The notes beneath the pieces are model-generated. The model saw nothing but the letters and a program-made list of their open reading frames with translations, ran no database searches and was not told the DNA's origin. Source: Microvirga alba (lineage in GTDB: Bacteria; Pseudomonadota; Alphaproteobacteria; Rhizobiales; Beijerinckiaceae). From it: a DNA stretch of 64,000 bases. Made by a program: the position numbers and the translations under genes. Location of the stretch: assembly GCF_015694465.1 (NCBI RefSeq), contig NZ_JADQDO010000009.1, forward strand, positions 1-64,000. Direction: 5' to 3'. Numbering within the stretch: the first letter of the stretch is position 1; the number at the start of each line of letters is the position of its first letter. Positions 35,411-44,857 of the stretch are shown here, in pieces.

Positions 35411-36793
35411 TCAACCGGCGCGGCGCATGGCAGGTCTGTCGCCAGCGGGCGAGGATGCCTTTTCTGCGCCCGGTTCCCCCAAGACTTCTGACCGGATCGC
35501 GCGGGGGGCGGCGAAGACGAAGCCTTGCGCCAGCGGAACGCCGAGATCGACGAGAGCCGGCACGATCTCCTCGCGCTCGACGCGTTCGGCGACCAACTTG
35601 ATGCCCTCGCGGCGCAGGATGGAGGCGAAATCGCGCACGCCGAGATCGTAGGCCGAACCTTCATCCTGTTCGGCAGCGGCGAGCATCAGCTCGGCGGGAA
35701 GCTTCAGGAAGCGCACGCCGAGATCGGAAAGCGCGCGGGCATCGAAATCAAGGTCGCCGGCCCGATCGAGGGACATCGGCACGCCCCGGTCGCGCAGGGT
35801 CGCAAGTGCTTGCCTCTGGTCCGCATCGAGGCTGCGCCACAGACTCTGCGGGAGTTCTAGAACGATTTTGCCCACCACCTCTGGCGAGGCATCCAGGACC
35901 CGGACGAGCGAATGCAGGAAACCGGGCTCCCTGACGGAGCGCGGCGACAGGTTGACGCCGACGATCGCCTCGCTGCCCCGAGCCAGCAGGTGGTTCGCCA
36001 CGGCGATGGTGCGTGTGATGACCCGCCGGTCGAATTCCGGCGCGCGGCCAAGGCGTTCGAGGACGGGAAGGAACTCGCCGGGACCGAGAAGCGTCCCATC
36101 CGCCAGCCGCAAACGGGCGAGCGCTTCATAGAAGCGAACCCTGCGCTGCGGCAAAGCGACGACCGGTTGCAGGTGAAGCTCGACCCTGTCGGCCTCGAAA
36201 GCCTGGGTGACCAGCCGCATCCGGCGCATCTCGTCCTCGGTCTCCTTGCGGGGCTGCGGCAGGAGAGAGGGCTCGGGCTGCGCCTTTTCCCGTGCGGCGA
36301 CGGGGGTCGTGACGGGACGCGGCTCCGGCGCAATCTTGAGCGCGGGTTTCTCGCTCTCGGCGGGTTTCGTGGAGACTTTCAGGCTGTCCTTGAGATCAGC
36401 CACATCGCGGTTTTGCGCCGCGACGTTGCGGGCGAGTTCGCGCACCACCCCGCCGAGCAAGCCGACCGTACCCGTGACCTCGGCCATGGTGGTGCGGATG
36501 GCGGGAGTCGCCGCGCCGGGGGTGCGGATGATGTCCTGCTCAAGCCGGATCAGCCGCTTGGCGACGTATCTGAGATCTGCGGAGGCTTTCTGGGCGGCCT
36601 TGGAGGCTTCGTTCGCCCGCGCCCAGGCGAAGGCCACGCCGGAAAGGGCCGCCACATGCAGGAGCGCGATGGAGGTCGCGAGGAGACCCGCGTCCACCGC
36701 CACCGCGCCGAGGACAACGACCACAGCCGAGGCCGTGCAGAGAGCGCCCAATGTCGCCCCTCGGCCTTCCAAGATCTGTCGTGCCTTTGCCAT
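35411..36793 (-). CDS. Membrane-anchored degenerate EAL-domain protein, TipF-like
   Basis: The 460-residue protein has two N-terminal membrane helices (about 13-33 and 36-58), a coiled-coil-like Ala/Lys/Asp-rich segment (60-130), a Pro-rich linker and a C-terminal EAL domain (~205-440). EAL landmarks are partly decayed. YEALAR and VNLSPRS remain. The usual ELTE is ELPQ, the catalytic DDFGTG is LDRAGDL, and KID is KLP. It is therefore probably a c-di-GMP sensor, not a phosphodiesterase. The architecture matches Caulobacter TipF, a flagellar assembly factor, but no flagellar genes are nearby. ATG 36793 is preferred; GTG 36799 is also possible. Confidence 0.85.
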   Translation of the reverse strand: MAKARQILEGRGATLGALCTASAVVVVLGAVAVDAGLLATSIALLHVAALSGVAFAWARANEASKAAQKASADLRYVAKRLIRLEQDIIRTPGAATPAIRTTMAEVTGTVGLLGGVVRELARNVAAQNRDVADLKDSLKVSTKPAESEKPALKIAPEPRPVTTPVAAREKAQPEPSLLPQPRKETEDEMRRMRLVTQAFEADRVELHLQPVVALPQRRVRFYEALARLRLADGTLLGPGEFLPVLERLGRAPEFDRRVITRTIAVANHLLARGSEAIVGVNLSPRSVREPGFLHSLVRVLDASPEVVGKIVLELPQSLWRSLDADQRQALATLRDRGVPMSLDRAGDLDFDARALSDLGVRFLKLPAELMLAAAEQDEGSAYDLGVRDFASILRREGIKLVAERVEREEIVPALVDLGVPLAQGFVFAAPRAIRSEVLGEPGAEKASSPAGDRPAMRRAG

Positions 36794-36999
36794 GTCCACC
36801 GTGGGGGCCCCCGCTCCCGAAATCCCGCCTTTTGTGGCGGCGAATCAGTGTGAACCGATGTTGTCGGAGGGGCACCTCAATCGCAAGTGCAGCCTTGTTA
36901 CAAGAGGTAAAATTGCCGCTTTCCTGGTGCAAAAGTCGTTTTGCCGCGCTTTGCTTCGGCTGCTAGGTTGGTCGCCAGAATCCATGTCCGAGGACTTTC

Positions 37000-38349
37000 A
37001 TGACCGCTCAATCATCCAGGGCCGCTCACGACCTATCCGCGCCGAACGATCTGGAAGCCTGGTGGCTTCCCTTCACGGCGAACCGTTCCTTCAAGCAGCG
37101 CCCGCGCATGATCGCCCGTGCCAAGGACATGCACTATTACACCCCGGATGGACGCGCCGTGATCGACGGCGCGGCGGGCCTGTGGTGCTGCAATGCGGGC
37201 CATAACCGCGATCAGATTACCGCCGCCATCCAGAACCAGGCGGCCGATCTCGATTATTCGCCGGCCTTCCAGTTCGGCCATTCGGCGGGTTTTGCGGCCG
37301 CCTCGCGCATCGCCCAGCTCGCGCCCGGCGACCTGAACCATGTCTTCTTCTGCAATTCCGGCTCGGAGGCGGTCGACACCGCTCTGAAGATCGCGCTCGC
37401 CTATTGGAACGTTTCGGGCCAGGGCAGCCGCACCCGGCTGATCGGTCGCGAGCGCGGCTATCACGGCGTCGGCTTCGGCGGCATTTCGGTCGGCGGCATC
37501 GTCAAGAACCGGCAGTTCTTCGGCACCCTGCTCGCGGGCGTCGATCATCTGCCGCACACCTATAACCGCGCCGAGCAGGCGTTTTCGCGCGGAGAGCCCG
37601 AATGGGGCGCGCATCTGGCGGACGACCTGGAGCGCATCGTCGCGCTCCATGACGCCTCGACCATCGCTGCCGTCATCGTCGAGCCCATGGCCGGTTCGAC
37701 CGGCGTGCTGCCGCCACCGAAGGGCTATCTCCAGCGCCTGCGCCAGATCTGCGACAAATACGGCATCCTGCTGATTTTCGACGAAGTCATTTCCGGCTTC
37801 GGACGTCTCGGCACCGCGTTTGCGGCGGAACGCTATGGCGTGATCCCCGACATGATCACCTTCGCCAAGGGCGTGAATTCGGGCACCGTGCCGATGGGCG
37901 GCGTGCTGGTGCGCCAGGGCATCTACGACGCCTTCATGAAGGGGCCGGAAAACGCGATCGAACTGTTCCACGGCTACACCTATTCCGGCCACCCGCTCGC
38001 CTGCGCGGCGACGCTGGCGGCACAGGACATCTACCGCGACGAGAAGCTGTTCGAGCGCGCGAAGACCCTGGAGCCGATCTGGGCCGACGCGATCCATTCG
38101 TTGAAAGGCCTGCCGAACGTGCTCGACATCCGCACCATCGGTCTTGTGGGCGCCATCGATCTCGCCTCGCGTCCCGATGCGGTCGGCGCGCGCGCCTTCG
38201 AGGCCATGGATCGCGGTTTCAACGAATACGACCTGATGATGCGCATCACCGGCGACACCATCGCCCTGTCGCCGCCGCTCATCATCACCGAGAACCAGAT
38301 CGGCGAAATCGCCGACAAGCTCGGCAAGGTGATCCGCGCGGTAGCATAA
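37000..38349 (+). CDS. Class III aminotransferase (beta-alanine/omega-amino acid:pyruvate type)
   Basis: The 449-residue PLP enzyme begins with the WWLPFTANRSFK sequence typical of omega-amino-acid:pyruvate aminotransferases. Other landmarks are FCNSGSEAVDTALKIAL, ERGYHGVGFGG, IVEPMAGSTGVLPPPKGYL, IFDEVISGFGRLG, the PLP lysine Lys290 in ITFAKGVNSG, and HGYTYSGHPLACAA. Expected reaction: transfer of an amino group from beta-alanine or another omega-amine to pyruvate. It is monocistronic or loosely linked to the GNAT gene 22 bases downstream. Confidence 0.94.
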   Translation: MTAQSSRAAHDLSAPNDLEAWWLPFTANRSFKQRPRMIARAKDMHYYTPDGRAVIDGAAGLWCCNAGHNRDQITAAIQNQAADLDYSPAFQFGHSAGFAAASRIAQLAPGDLNHVFFCNSGSEAVDTALKIALAYWNVSGQGSRTRLIGRERGYHGVGFGGISVGGIVKNRQFFGTLLAGVDHLPHTYNRAEQAFSRGEPEWGAHLADDLERIVALHDASTIAAVIVEPMAGSTGVLPPPKGYLQRLRQICDKYGILLIFDEVISGFGRLGTAFAAERYGVIPDMITFAKGVNSGTVPMGGVLVRQGIYDAFMKGPENAIELFHGYTYSGHPLACAATLAAQDIYRDEKLFERAKTLEPIWADAIHSLKGLPNVLDIRTIGLVGAIDLASRPDAVGARAFEAMDRGFNEYDLMMRITGDTIALSPPLIITENQIGEIADKLGKVIRAVA

Positions 38350-38371
38350 CGGCTAGACTGGGGCGGCCTTC

Positions 38372-39148
38372 GTGTTGCGTCCAACCTCCGCCCTCTCGTC
38401 TCACGACAGACAGTGGCTTGGCTCGTTTCTGCGGGACAAGCCGCTGTTTCGTTTGTATTTCGAGGCGGCCCTGGCCGATCTCGAAAACGGCATCGACAAC
38501 CGTTCCGCCTACCTCGGCCAGGACCGGGCCGGGGCGTTGCTCGGGATCGCCTTCGATCAGCTCGTCGTCGTGACCGCCATCGGAACGTTACGGCCGGATG
38601 AACTGGCCCTCGGCCTCGCATCGCCATCGGCCACCGAGCTTCATCTCGAACCGGCCCATGAAGCCATCCTGCGGTCGCGGTACGGCCATCGGTTGATCGA
38701 AGCGCGTGACATGCACGTCTATGGGCGAAAATTAGGCGCGGAAGCCGCCGACCCGGATGCTCGCCGCCTGGGGGCTGACGACGCGCACGCCGTCACCCGC
38801 TTCATGCAGACGCACTACCCGCGCAACGCCTTTTCCGAATGGATGCTGACCCTGCCGTTCGTCGCCCTCTTCCATGCGGGCGACATCGTCGCCACGGCGG
38901 GAACCATCGCGTGCCATGGAGATACCGCCCTGATCGGCGATTTTCTGACGCGGCCCGACCAGCGGGGACGCGGGTATGCCCGCCGCCTCGCCCATCATCT
39001 CGGCTGGGTCTTCGCGCAGGAAGGGGTTCGGACCCTCGTCCTCGCGACCACGGCGGACAATGTCCCGGCCTGCCGTGCCTATGAGGCGGCGGGCTTCCGC
39101 ATTCTCGAAACCAGACGGCAGATCGACCTGGGTCCGAAAAACGTTTGA
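38372..39148 (+). CDS. GNAT family N-acetyltransferase
   Basis: A 258-residue protein with a C-terminal FR47-like acetyltransferase domain. The acetyl-CoA loop is RPDQRGRGYARRLAHHL, followed by LVLATTADNVPACRAYEAAGF. The N-terminal half looks like a second, degenerate GNAT-fold region. It starts at GTG 38372 with GGGGCGG upstream; TTG 38375 is an alternative. The substrate is unknown. It lies just after the aminotransferase. Confidence 0.85.
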   Translation: MLRPTSALSSHDRQWLGSFLRDKPLFRLYFEAALADLENGIDNRSAYLGQDRAGALLGIAFDQLVVVTAIGTLRPDELALGLASPSATELHLEPAHEAILRSRYGHRLIEARDMHVYGRKLGAEAADPDARRLGADDAHAVTRFMQTHYPRNAFSEWMLTLPFVALFHAGDIVATAGTIACHGDTALIGDFLTRPDQRGRGYARRLAHHLGWVFAQEGVRTLVLATTADNVPACRAYEAAGFRILETRRQIDLGPKNV

Positions 39149-39163
39149 GACGGCCCCCGGGGT

Positions 39164-39260
39164 GTCATCCCCGGCGAGCGCAGCGAGGGAAGGCGATCCA
39201 CCTTCGGGCGTCACGCCCATGGATCCCCTTCGCCTCCGCTTCGCTCCGGCGGGGGATGAC
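39164..39260. repeat. Palindromic intergenic repeat (GTCATCCCC family)
   Basis: GTCATCCCCGGCGAGCGCAG on the left pairs with CGGCGGGGGATGAC on the right, with GGCGATCC and GGATCCCC inner arms. It is the same family as 6922-7029. It lies between the GNAT gene and hisS, about 105 bases before the hisS start. Confidence 0.8.
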
Positions 39261-39367
39261 AGCGGCGGCTGAGCAACTGTCGCTGGCCTCAAGCAAACCT
39301 TGCCCCTCAGCGCTTTGCGGTTTAGGACCCGAGCACGTTTTCTCACCAACAGACTGCATCTCGACCC

Positions 39368-40852
39368 ATGTCCAAAGCCGACAAATTGAAGGCTCGCGCG
39401 CCGCGCGGCTTCGCCGACCGTGGTCCCTCCGAGCTGGCGGCGACCGAGCGGATGCTCGCAGCAATCCGCGAATCCTATGAGCTCTACGGTTTCGAGGGGG
39501 TGGAAACGCCCTTCGTCGAATACACCGACGCGCTCGGCAAGTTCCTGCCGGACCAGGACCGCCCGAATGAAGGCGTGTTCTCGTTTCAGGACGACGACGA
39601 GCAGTGGCTGTCCCTGCGCTACGACCTGACCGCGCCGCTGGCGCGCTATGTGGCCGAGAATTTCGACGCCCTGCCGAAGCCCTATCGCAGCTACCGCGCC
39701 GGCTGGGTTTTCCGCAACGAGAAGCCGGGACCGGGCCGCTTCCGCCAGTTCATGCAGTTCGACGCCGACACGGTGGGCGCGGCTTCCGTCGCAGCGGATG
39801 CGGAAATCTGCATGATGGCCGCCGACACGCTCGAAAAAGTCGGCATCAAGCGCGGCGACTATGTCATCAAGGTCAACAACCGCAAGGTTCTCGACGGCGT
39901 GCTGGAGACCATTGGCCTTGGCGGCGAGACACAAGCAAACCAGCGCCTGACGGTGCTGCGCGCCATCGACAAGCTGGATCGTTTGGGGCCGGACGGCGTG
40001 CGCCTTCTGCTCGGGCCCGGCCGCAAGGACGAGAGCGGCGACTTTACCAAGGGCGCGGGGCTCGGGCCTGACGCCATCGACCGGGTGCTTTCGTTCGTGG
40101 ATGCCCGGGGCGCGACTTTCGCCGACACCATCGCCAACCTGCGCAAGGTCGTTGCCGGGTCTGCGCGGGGCGAGGAAGGCGCGAACGAACTCGCCGAGAT
40201 CGGGACCCTCGTCGCGGCCTCGCGCTACGAAGACCGCGTGATCATCGACCCGTCCGTCGTGCGCGGCCTCGAATACTACACCGGCCCGGTCTACGAGGCG
40301 GAACTCACCTTCACCGTCACGGACGAGGACGGACGCCCCGTGCGGTTCGGCTCGGTCGGCGGCGGTGGGCGTTATGACGGGCTCGTGGGCCGTTTCCGCT
40401 CCGAGCCGGTTCCGGCGACGGGCTTCTCGATTGGCGTGTCGCGCCTGTTCTCGGCGCTTCGCATGGTGAAAAGCCCCATCGTCTCCGGCCAGGAGCAGCC
40501 CGGTCCCGTGGTGGTTCTCGTCATGGACAAGGACCAGATCGCCGCCTACCAGCGCATGGTCTCGACCCTGCGCCAGGCTGGCATCCGCGCTGAGCTTTAT
40601 CTCGGTTCGTCCGGCATGAAGGCGCAGATGAAATATGCCGACAAGCGCCAGAGCCCTTGTGTCATCATTCAGGGCTCGAACGAGCGCGAGCGTGGTGAGG
40701 TCGAGATCAAGGACCTGATCGAGGGCGCGAAGGCAGCCGACGCCATCGCCTCCAACGCCGAGTGGAAATCAGCGCGTCCGGCGCAATTTTCGGCTGCTGA
40801 AGCCGAGATCGTCGAGGCCGTGCGCGAGGTTTTGGCGCGGCATTTCTCTTGA
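39368..40852 (+). CDS. hisS: Histidyl-tRNA synthetase
   Basis: Charges tRNA-His. The 494-residue class II synthetase has motif 2 in [20 protein letters not shown], the [15 protein letters not shown] substrate segment, histidine-specific [12 protein letters not shown], motif 3 near [10 protein letters not shown], and a C-terminal anticodon-binding domain from about residue 380. ATG at 39368. hisZ, a HisS paralogue, lies 1.3 kb downstream. Confidence 0.97.
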   Translation: MSKADKLKARAPRGFADRGPSELAATERMLAAIRESYELYGFEGVETPFVEYTDALGKFLPDQDRPNEGVFSFQDDDEQWLSLRYDLTAPLARYVAENFDALPKPYRSYRAGWVFRNEKPGPGRFRQFMQFDADTVGAASVAADAEICMMAADTLEKVGIKRGDYVIKVNNRKVLDGVLETIGLGGETQANQRLTVLRAIDKLDRLGPDGVRLLLGPGRKDESGDFTKGAGLGPDAIDRVLSFVDARGATFADTIANLRKVVAGSARGEEGANELAEIGTLVAASRYEDRVIIDPSVVRGLEYYTGPVYEAELTFTVTDEDGRPVRFGSVGGGGRYDGLVGRFRSEPVPATGFSIGVSRLFSALRMVKSPIVSGQEQPGPVVVLVMDKDQIAAYQRMVSTLRQAGIRAELYLGSSGMKAQMKYADKRQSPCVIIQGSNERERGEVEIKDLIEGAKAADAIASNAEWKSARPAQFSAAEAEIVEAVREVLARHFS

Positions 40853-40859
40853 CGTAATA

Positions 40860-40897
40860 CCCTATCCCAATAAGCTTGAGCTTCCATTGGGATAGGG
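40860..40897. terminator. Stable hairpin after hisS
   Basis: CCCTATCCCAA and TTGGGATAGGG form a perfect 11-bp stem around a 16-base loop containing AAGCTT. It starts eight bases after the hisS stop. There is no T-run, so Rho-independent termination is uncertain. It ends just before the GTG of the next small gene, whose expression could be affected. Confidence 0.55.
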
Positions 40898-40904
40898 GGC
40901 TCCC

Positions 40905-41249
40905 GTGCGGACGGCCGTTGGCGTCTGGACTCTGGCATTGCTTGCGCTTGGAGCGCCAAGCGCCTTCGCTGCGCCCCCGGCTCTCCCCCAATACGCGATC
41001 AAGGAATGGTGCGCCTTCGCCGCGACCTTGAACAAGCAGGAAGCGAAAGCCATCCACGAGGGTTGTCTCAGCCAGGAGCAAAAATCCTACTCCTTGGTCA
41101 AAGCGCGATGGGATTTTCTGCCCGACGACATCCGCCGCCGCTGCATTCCCGCCTCGCGACGGGGCCACTACGGCTCCTATTTCGTGCTGCGAATGTGCAT
41201 TTGGGGCGAGCTGCCGGACGAGCGGAAACACGAGCTGGTTGAGCGTTAA
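40905..41249 (+). CDS. Small exported hypothetical protein
   Basis: The 114-residue product has a signal peptide (MRTAVGVWTLALLALGAPSA then FAA|PPA). The mature domain of ~92 residues has four cysteines (EWCAF, HEGCLS, RRRCIP, RMCIWG), likely two disulfides in the periplasm. I do not recognise the family. It starts at GTG 40905, with GGGGGCTC upstream. It sits in the hisS-hisZ interval. Confidence 0.7.
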   Translation: MRTAVGVWTLALLALGAPSAFAAPPALPQYAIKEWCAFAATLNKQEAKAIHEGCLSQEQKSYSLVKARWDFLPDDIRRRCIPASRRGHYGSYFVLRMCIWGELPDERKHELVER

Positions 41250-41347
41250 GCCACCCGCATAGCCACACATGCTACAGAGAGTTAAGCAGGAACTCTTAAG
41301 CTTGTCTGCGCGTTTTCCTTCAGTTCCGCGCCCATCAGGAGACCATT

Positions 41348-41845
41348 ATGGCGAAGGCCAAGTCGAAGAAGAACGCTGGCAATGAGGAAAAGAAAACGGA
41401 TAAGAAGCTGCCGAAAGGCCTGCGCAAATTCGCCCCCCTCAAAGCGCTGATGACCACCCAGCATGGGCGCGAACTCCTCGCGGACGCCCTCATGGCTGCG
41501 GCTACCGCCGCGGCTGGTGCCCTGACCAAGAAGCGCCCGGGCAAGAAAAGCGCAGCGGCTTCCGAAACGCATTTCGCCGGCGCCGCAAAGGATGCGGTTT
41601 ACTCGGCTGCCGGGGCTCTTGCGGGGGTCGTGACCGAGGCGTCCCGCCATCTCCTCCCGGCTTCCCTCATGGGCGAGCCGGAAACGGAGAAGAAGCCCAA
41701 GGCAAAACGCAAAGCCGCCGCCAAGAAAGCGAAGGCCCCCTCTTCTCAGGCCGAGAGCAAGCCGAAGGCCGCCCGGAAGACGGCCAAGGTCGTCGATATC
41801 CCTGCGGTTCACGCTTCGCCGGACGAGAAAATCTCTAAGCACTGA
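41348..41845 (+). CDS. Lys/Ala-rich basic protein of unknown function
   Basis: The 165-residue product starts MAKAKSKK with a good CAGGAG seven bases upstream. The basic N-terminus (1-30) is followed by a conserved-looking segment ALMTTQHGRELLADALMAAA and an Ala/Gly helix pair (~45-105). The C-terminus at ~110-145 is KPKAKRKAAAKKAKA-like, resembling histone H1/HU-tail sequences. Nucleic-acid or polyphosphate-granule association is only a guess from composition. Confidence 0.75.
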   Translation: MAKAKSKKNAGNEEKKTDKKLPKGLRKFAPLKALMTTQHGRELLADALMAAATAAAGALTKKRPGKKSAAASETHFAGAAKDAVYSAAGALAGVVTEASRHLLPASLMGEPETEKKPKAKRKAAAKKAKAPSSQAESKPKAARKTAKVVDIPAVHASPDEKISKH

Positions 41846-42125
41846 CGCTCGTAGCGCCTGTCCGGGGAGGCCTCCACTCATCGAGACGGCCGGCACAAGG
41901 CCGGCCAGGACAGCGGCGCGCTTTTCACCCGTTGCCCTCGCCTCCTCCTCTGTCATCACCGGGGGGCGTCCCGGTGATCCCGATGCGAAACACGCCTCAC
42001 TCAATCAGGATGGCCCGGGGGCCGCCCCCCAACGTCCCCGCATTCACCCTGCCCGCCGAAAACGGTCGCCTTCCCTGTCAAGCATTGCTAGAGAGCATGC
42101 GGACAAAGGAATTTGGACGACGCCA
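41846..42125. repeat. Intergenic region with GGCCGGCACAAGGCCGGCC hairpin repeats
   Basis: After the Lys-rich gene, GGCCGGCACAAGGCCGGCC (near 41887) forms a hairpin, followed by CACCGGGGGGCGTCCCGGTG near 41960 and CGGGGGCCGCCCCCCAAC near 42015. These resemble the repeats at 34366-34455 and 44858-44954. No gene is supported. Confidence 0.55.
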
Positions 42126-43220
42126 GTGACGGAGACGGATGCCATTATCGCGCTGATCGCGCTGTTTGAGCGCGAGGGCTATGCGCGCGTCGAGCCGGCT
42201 GTTCTGCAGCCGGCGGACATGTTCATCGACCTGTCGGGCGAGGATATTCGGCGGCGCATGTTCGTCACGCAGGATGCCTCGGGGACCGAGCTTTGCCTCA
42301 GGCCCGAATACACCATTCCCGTCTGCCTCGGGCATCTCACCCACCACGGCGCGCAACCGGCGGGCTATTCCTATGGCGGCCCGGTCTTCCGCATGCGTGC
42401 GGGCGAGAGCGGCGAATTCCTGCAGGCCGGTCTCGAGTCCATCGGCCGGGTGGACGCCTCCGCCGCCGACGCCGAGATCCTCGGTCTCGCGCTTGAGGGC
42501 CTCGAGCAGCTCGGGCAGACCTCCTACCGTGTGAAGCTCGGCGATATGGGGCTGCTCCATGCGCTCATCGACGCGCTGGGCGTGGCGCCCGCAGCCAAGC
42601 GTCGGGTCATCCGCGCCATCGTGTCCGGCCAGGGGCTGGCGAGCCTGAGCGAGCCGGAGGGCCAGACCCAGCAGGAACATGCGGGCCTTCTCGCCGCCAT
42701 CGAGGGCCAGGCGCCCCATGCGGCCAAGGCTTTCGTGGAGGACATTCTCTCCATCGCGGGCATCGCCCGCGTCGGCGGACGCAGCGCAGGCGAAATCGCC
42801 GAGCGTTTCCTTGCCCGCGCCGCCAATCGGTCCGGCCTCGCCGATGCGGCCCGCGACGTGCTGGAGCGCTATCTCGCCATTGCCGGCGACCCCGATCAGG
42901 CGATCCAGGCGGTCAAGAATCTGGCCAAGGATGCCGGTCTCGACCTGAGCGCGGCCGTGAGCGCCTTCGAGGAGCGCACCGGCTTCATGGCTGCACGCGG
43001 CCTCGATGTGAGCGCATTCTCGTTTGCCGCCACATTCGCCCGCAACCTCGATTACTACACGGGCTTCATCTTCGAAGTGCAGGACCCCAAGCGCAGCGAC
43101 GGCAAGCCCATCGTCGGCGGCGGGCGCTATGACCGGCTGCTGGATCACCTGGGGGCCACCGCCCCGATTCCGGCGGTCGGTTGTTCCTTCTGGCTCGACC
43201 GCATCGTGGGGAGGCCCTGA
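42126..43220 (+). CDS. hisZ: ATP phosphoribosyltransferase regulatory subunit
   Basis: A 364-residue HisS-like paralogue without tRNA-charging function, the regulatory subunit that activates HisG at the first step of histidine synthesis. It keeps class II synthetase folds (RRRMFVTQDASGTELCLRPEYT, ARNLDYYTGFIFEVQD, GGGRYDRLLDHLG). It lacks the HisS C-terminal anticodon domain. It starts at GTG 42126. Its stop overlaps the hisG start by one base (TGATG), so the two subunits are translationally coupled. Confidence 0.94.
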   Translation: MTETDAIIALIALFEREGYARVEPAVLQPADMFIDLSGEDIRRRMFVTQDASGTELCLRPEYTIPVCLGHLTHHGAQPAGYSYGGPVFRMRAGESGEFLQAGLESIGRVDASAADAEILGLALEGLEQLGQTSYRVKLGDMGLLHALIDALGVAPAAKRRVIRAIVSGQGLASLSEPEGQTQQEHAGLLAAIEGQAPHAAKAFVEDILSIAGIARVGGRSAGEIAERFLARAANRSGLADAARDVLERYLAIAGDPDQAIQAVKNLAKDAGLDLSAAVSAFEERTGFMAARGLDVSAFSFAATFARNLDYYTGFIFEVQDPKRSDGKPIVGGGRYDRLLDHLGATAPIPAVGCSFWLDRIVGRP

Positions 43221-44194
43221 TGACCGATTCTCCCCTGATCCTGGCCGTCCCCTCCAAGGGACGCCTGCAGGAAAACGCGGCGGCGTTCTTCGCCCGCGCG
43301 GGTCTGGTGTTCTCGCAATCGCGCGGCGCGCTCGATTATCGCGGCACTCTCACCGGCGTGCCGGATGTGGAAGTAGCATTTGTCTCCGCCTCCGAGATCG
43401 TCAGCCAGCTCGCGAGCGGCGCGGCCCATCTCGGCATCACCGGCGAGGACCTGATCCGCGAGCAAATCCCTGACGCCGACGACGCGGTCGAGTTGCTGAC
43501 ACCCCTCGGCTTCGGCTACGCCAATGTGATCGTCGCGGTGCCGCAGGCCTGGATCGATGTGCGCACCATGGCGGATCTCGACGAGGTGGCCGCCGACATG
43601 CGCGCCCGCCACGGTCGCAAGCTGCGGGTCGCGACGAAATACGTGAATCTCACGCGCCGTTTCTTCGCCGAGCGAGGCATTTCCGATTACCTCATCGTCG
43701 AGAGCCTGGGCGCTACCGAGGGCGCCCCCGGCGCGGGCTCGGCGGAGATCGTGGTCGACATCACCACGACCGGCGCGACCTTGAAGGCCAACGCCCTGAA
43801 AATTCTCGATGACGGGCTGATCCTGCGCTCGGAGGCCAACCTTGTCGCCTCCGCCCGCGCCGCCTGGACCGACAAAGCGCTCAAGGCCGCCACAGCGGTG
43901 CTCACCCGCATCGCGGCGGAGGAAGAGGCACGCACGAGCCGCGAGGTGCGCGCGGCGCTCGATCCGTCCCGGGTTTCGGGGCTGTCGTCCCTCGCGCAGC
44001 AATTCGGCGCGTCCCTTCCCTTCGGCCAGCCTACGGGTCGGGAAGTGGTGCTGCATTGCAAGGTCTCGACGGTGTTCGAGATCGTGGCCGGGCTGCAAGC
44101 GATCGGAGCCCAGGACATCACGGTGCGAACCTTCGACTATCTCTTCCGCCCGACGAACGCCCTCACCGAGCGGCTGTTGGGTCGGATGGGCTGA
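43220..44194 (+). CDS. hisG: ATP phosphoribosyltransferase catalytic subunit
   Basis: Condenses ATP with PRPP, the committed step of histidine biosynthesis. The 324-residue protein starts LILAVPSKGRLQENAAAFF. It has HLGITGEDLIREQ, VATKYVNLTRRFF and the PRPP-binding loop IVVDITTTGATLKAN. It is longer than typical ~210-residue short HisG, but a ~325-residue form accompanied by HisZ is usual in Rhizobiales. ATG 43220 overlaps hisZ; a longer upstream frame (43181) lies in hisZ. Confidence 0.96.
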   Translation: MTDSPLILAVPSKGRLQENAAAFFARAGLVFSQSRGALDYRGTLTGVPDVEVAFVSASEIVSQLASGAAHLGITGEDLIREQIPDADDAVELLTPLGFGYANVIVAVPQAWIDVRTMADLDEVAADMRARHGRKLRVATKYVNLTRRFFAERGISDYLIVESLGATEGAPGAGSAEIVVDITTTGATLKANALKILDDGLILRSEANLVASARAAWTDKALKAATAVLTRIAAEEEARTSREVRAALDPSRVSGLSSLAQQFGASLPFGQPTGREVVLHCKVSTVFEIVAGLQAIGAQDITVRTFDYLFRPTNALTERLLGRMG

Positions 44195-44321
44195 AGGCGA
44201 AGATGTTGCCGCCGACCTGTTCTCAATTCGGCGGATCATGCACCAAGACGAAGCGCAAGGGGCGTTGCCTCCCGGCGCAAGGCCCCTTATGGTCCCGACG
44301 TTTTCTGTTCACGAGGTTCTG

Positions 44322-44798
44322 ATGAACGCGCTTCGACTTGCGGCGCTCCTGGCCGCCTTCGCAACTGTGTCGGTCGCTCAAGCCGAGACATCGACGGTCC
44401 CCGGCCGACCTGCGGGCCCGACGCGTCAGGTGGACGCCAAGGTTCCGCAACCGAGTCAGCGGGACAAGATCTTCCCCCTCGGCTCGTCCTGGACGGCGGT
44501 CAGCCTCAACGGCAAGCCCTTCAGCGGCGACCGTCCGAGCTTTGCGCTCGACGACCAATTGCGTGCCCGCGGCTTCGGCGGCTGCAACAATTATTCGGCC
44601 ACCGCCTATCCCCTGCGCGAGCAGGGCCTCGCCGTCGGCCCCTTCGCCCTGACCAAGAAGTCCTGCGACAAGGCCGTGATGGCCATCGAGCAGGCTTTCC
44701 TCGTGGCTTTGCGCACCTCGGCCAAGTGGAACATCGAGGGACAGACGCTGATCATCAGGACCCAGAACGGCGAGTTGCGGTTCGACCGGGCGCTGTAA
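44322..44798 (+). CDS. Exported META-domain (HslJ-like) protein
   Basis: The 158-residue protein has a signal peptide (MNALRLAALLAAFATVSVAQ then A|ETS). It carries a META/HslJ domain: WTAVSLNGKPF, FGGCNNYSATAY, LAVGPFALTKKSC and a final LIIRTQNGELRF. Such proteins are periplasmic or outer-membrane associated, linked in some bacteria to stress or antibiotic (novobiocin) tolerance. ATG at 44322 follows GAGG. It is close behind hisG and ends at a strong terminator, so it may ride the hisZG transcript. Confidence 0.88.
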   Translation: MNALRLAALLAAFATVSVAQAETSTVPGRPAGPTRQVDAKVPQPSQRDKIFPLGSSWTAVSLNGKPFSGDRPSFALDDQLRARGFGGCNNYSATAYPLREQGLAVGPFALTKKSCDKAVMAIEQAFLVALRTSAKWNIEGQTLIIRTQNGELRFDRAL

Positions 44799-44822
44799 GC
44801 GTTCTTCCTCCACCGTTATGCG

Positions 44823-44852
44823 ATGGCCGGCCCTTGTGCCGGCCATTTTTTT
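44823..44852 (+). terminator. Intrinsic terminator after the META gene
   Basis: ATGGCCGGC-CCTTGT-GCCGGCCAT perfect 9-bp stem followed by six further T. It ends the hisZ-hisG-META unit. Confidence 0.9.
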
Positions 44853-44857
44853 GCGGC

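Noticed and set aside
43842..44321. Long frame reading into the META gene from inside hisG
   Set aside because: It is an out-of-frame shadow of hisG. The real META protein begins with a signal peptide at ATG 44322.
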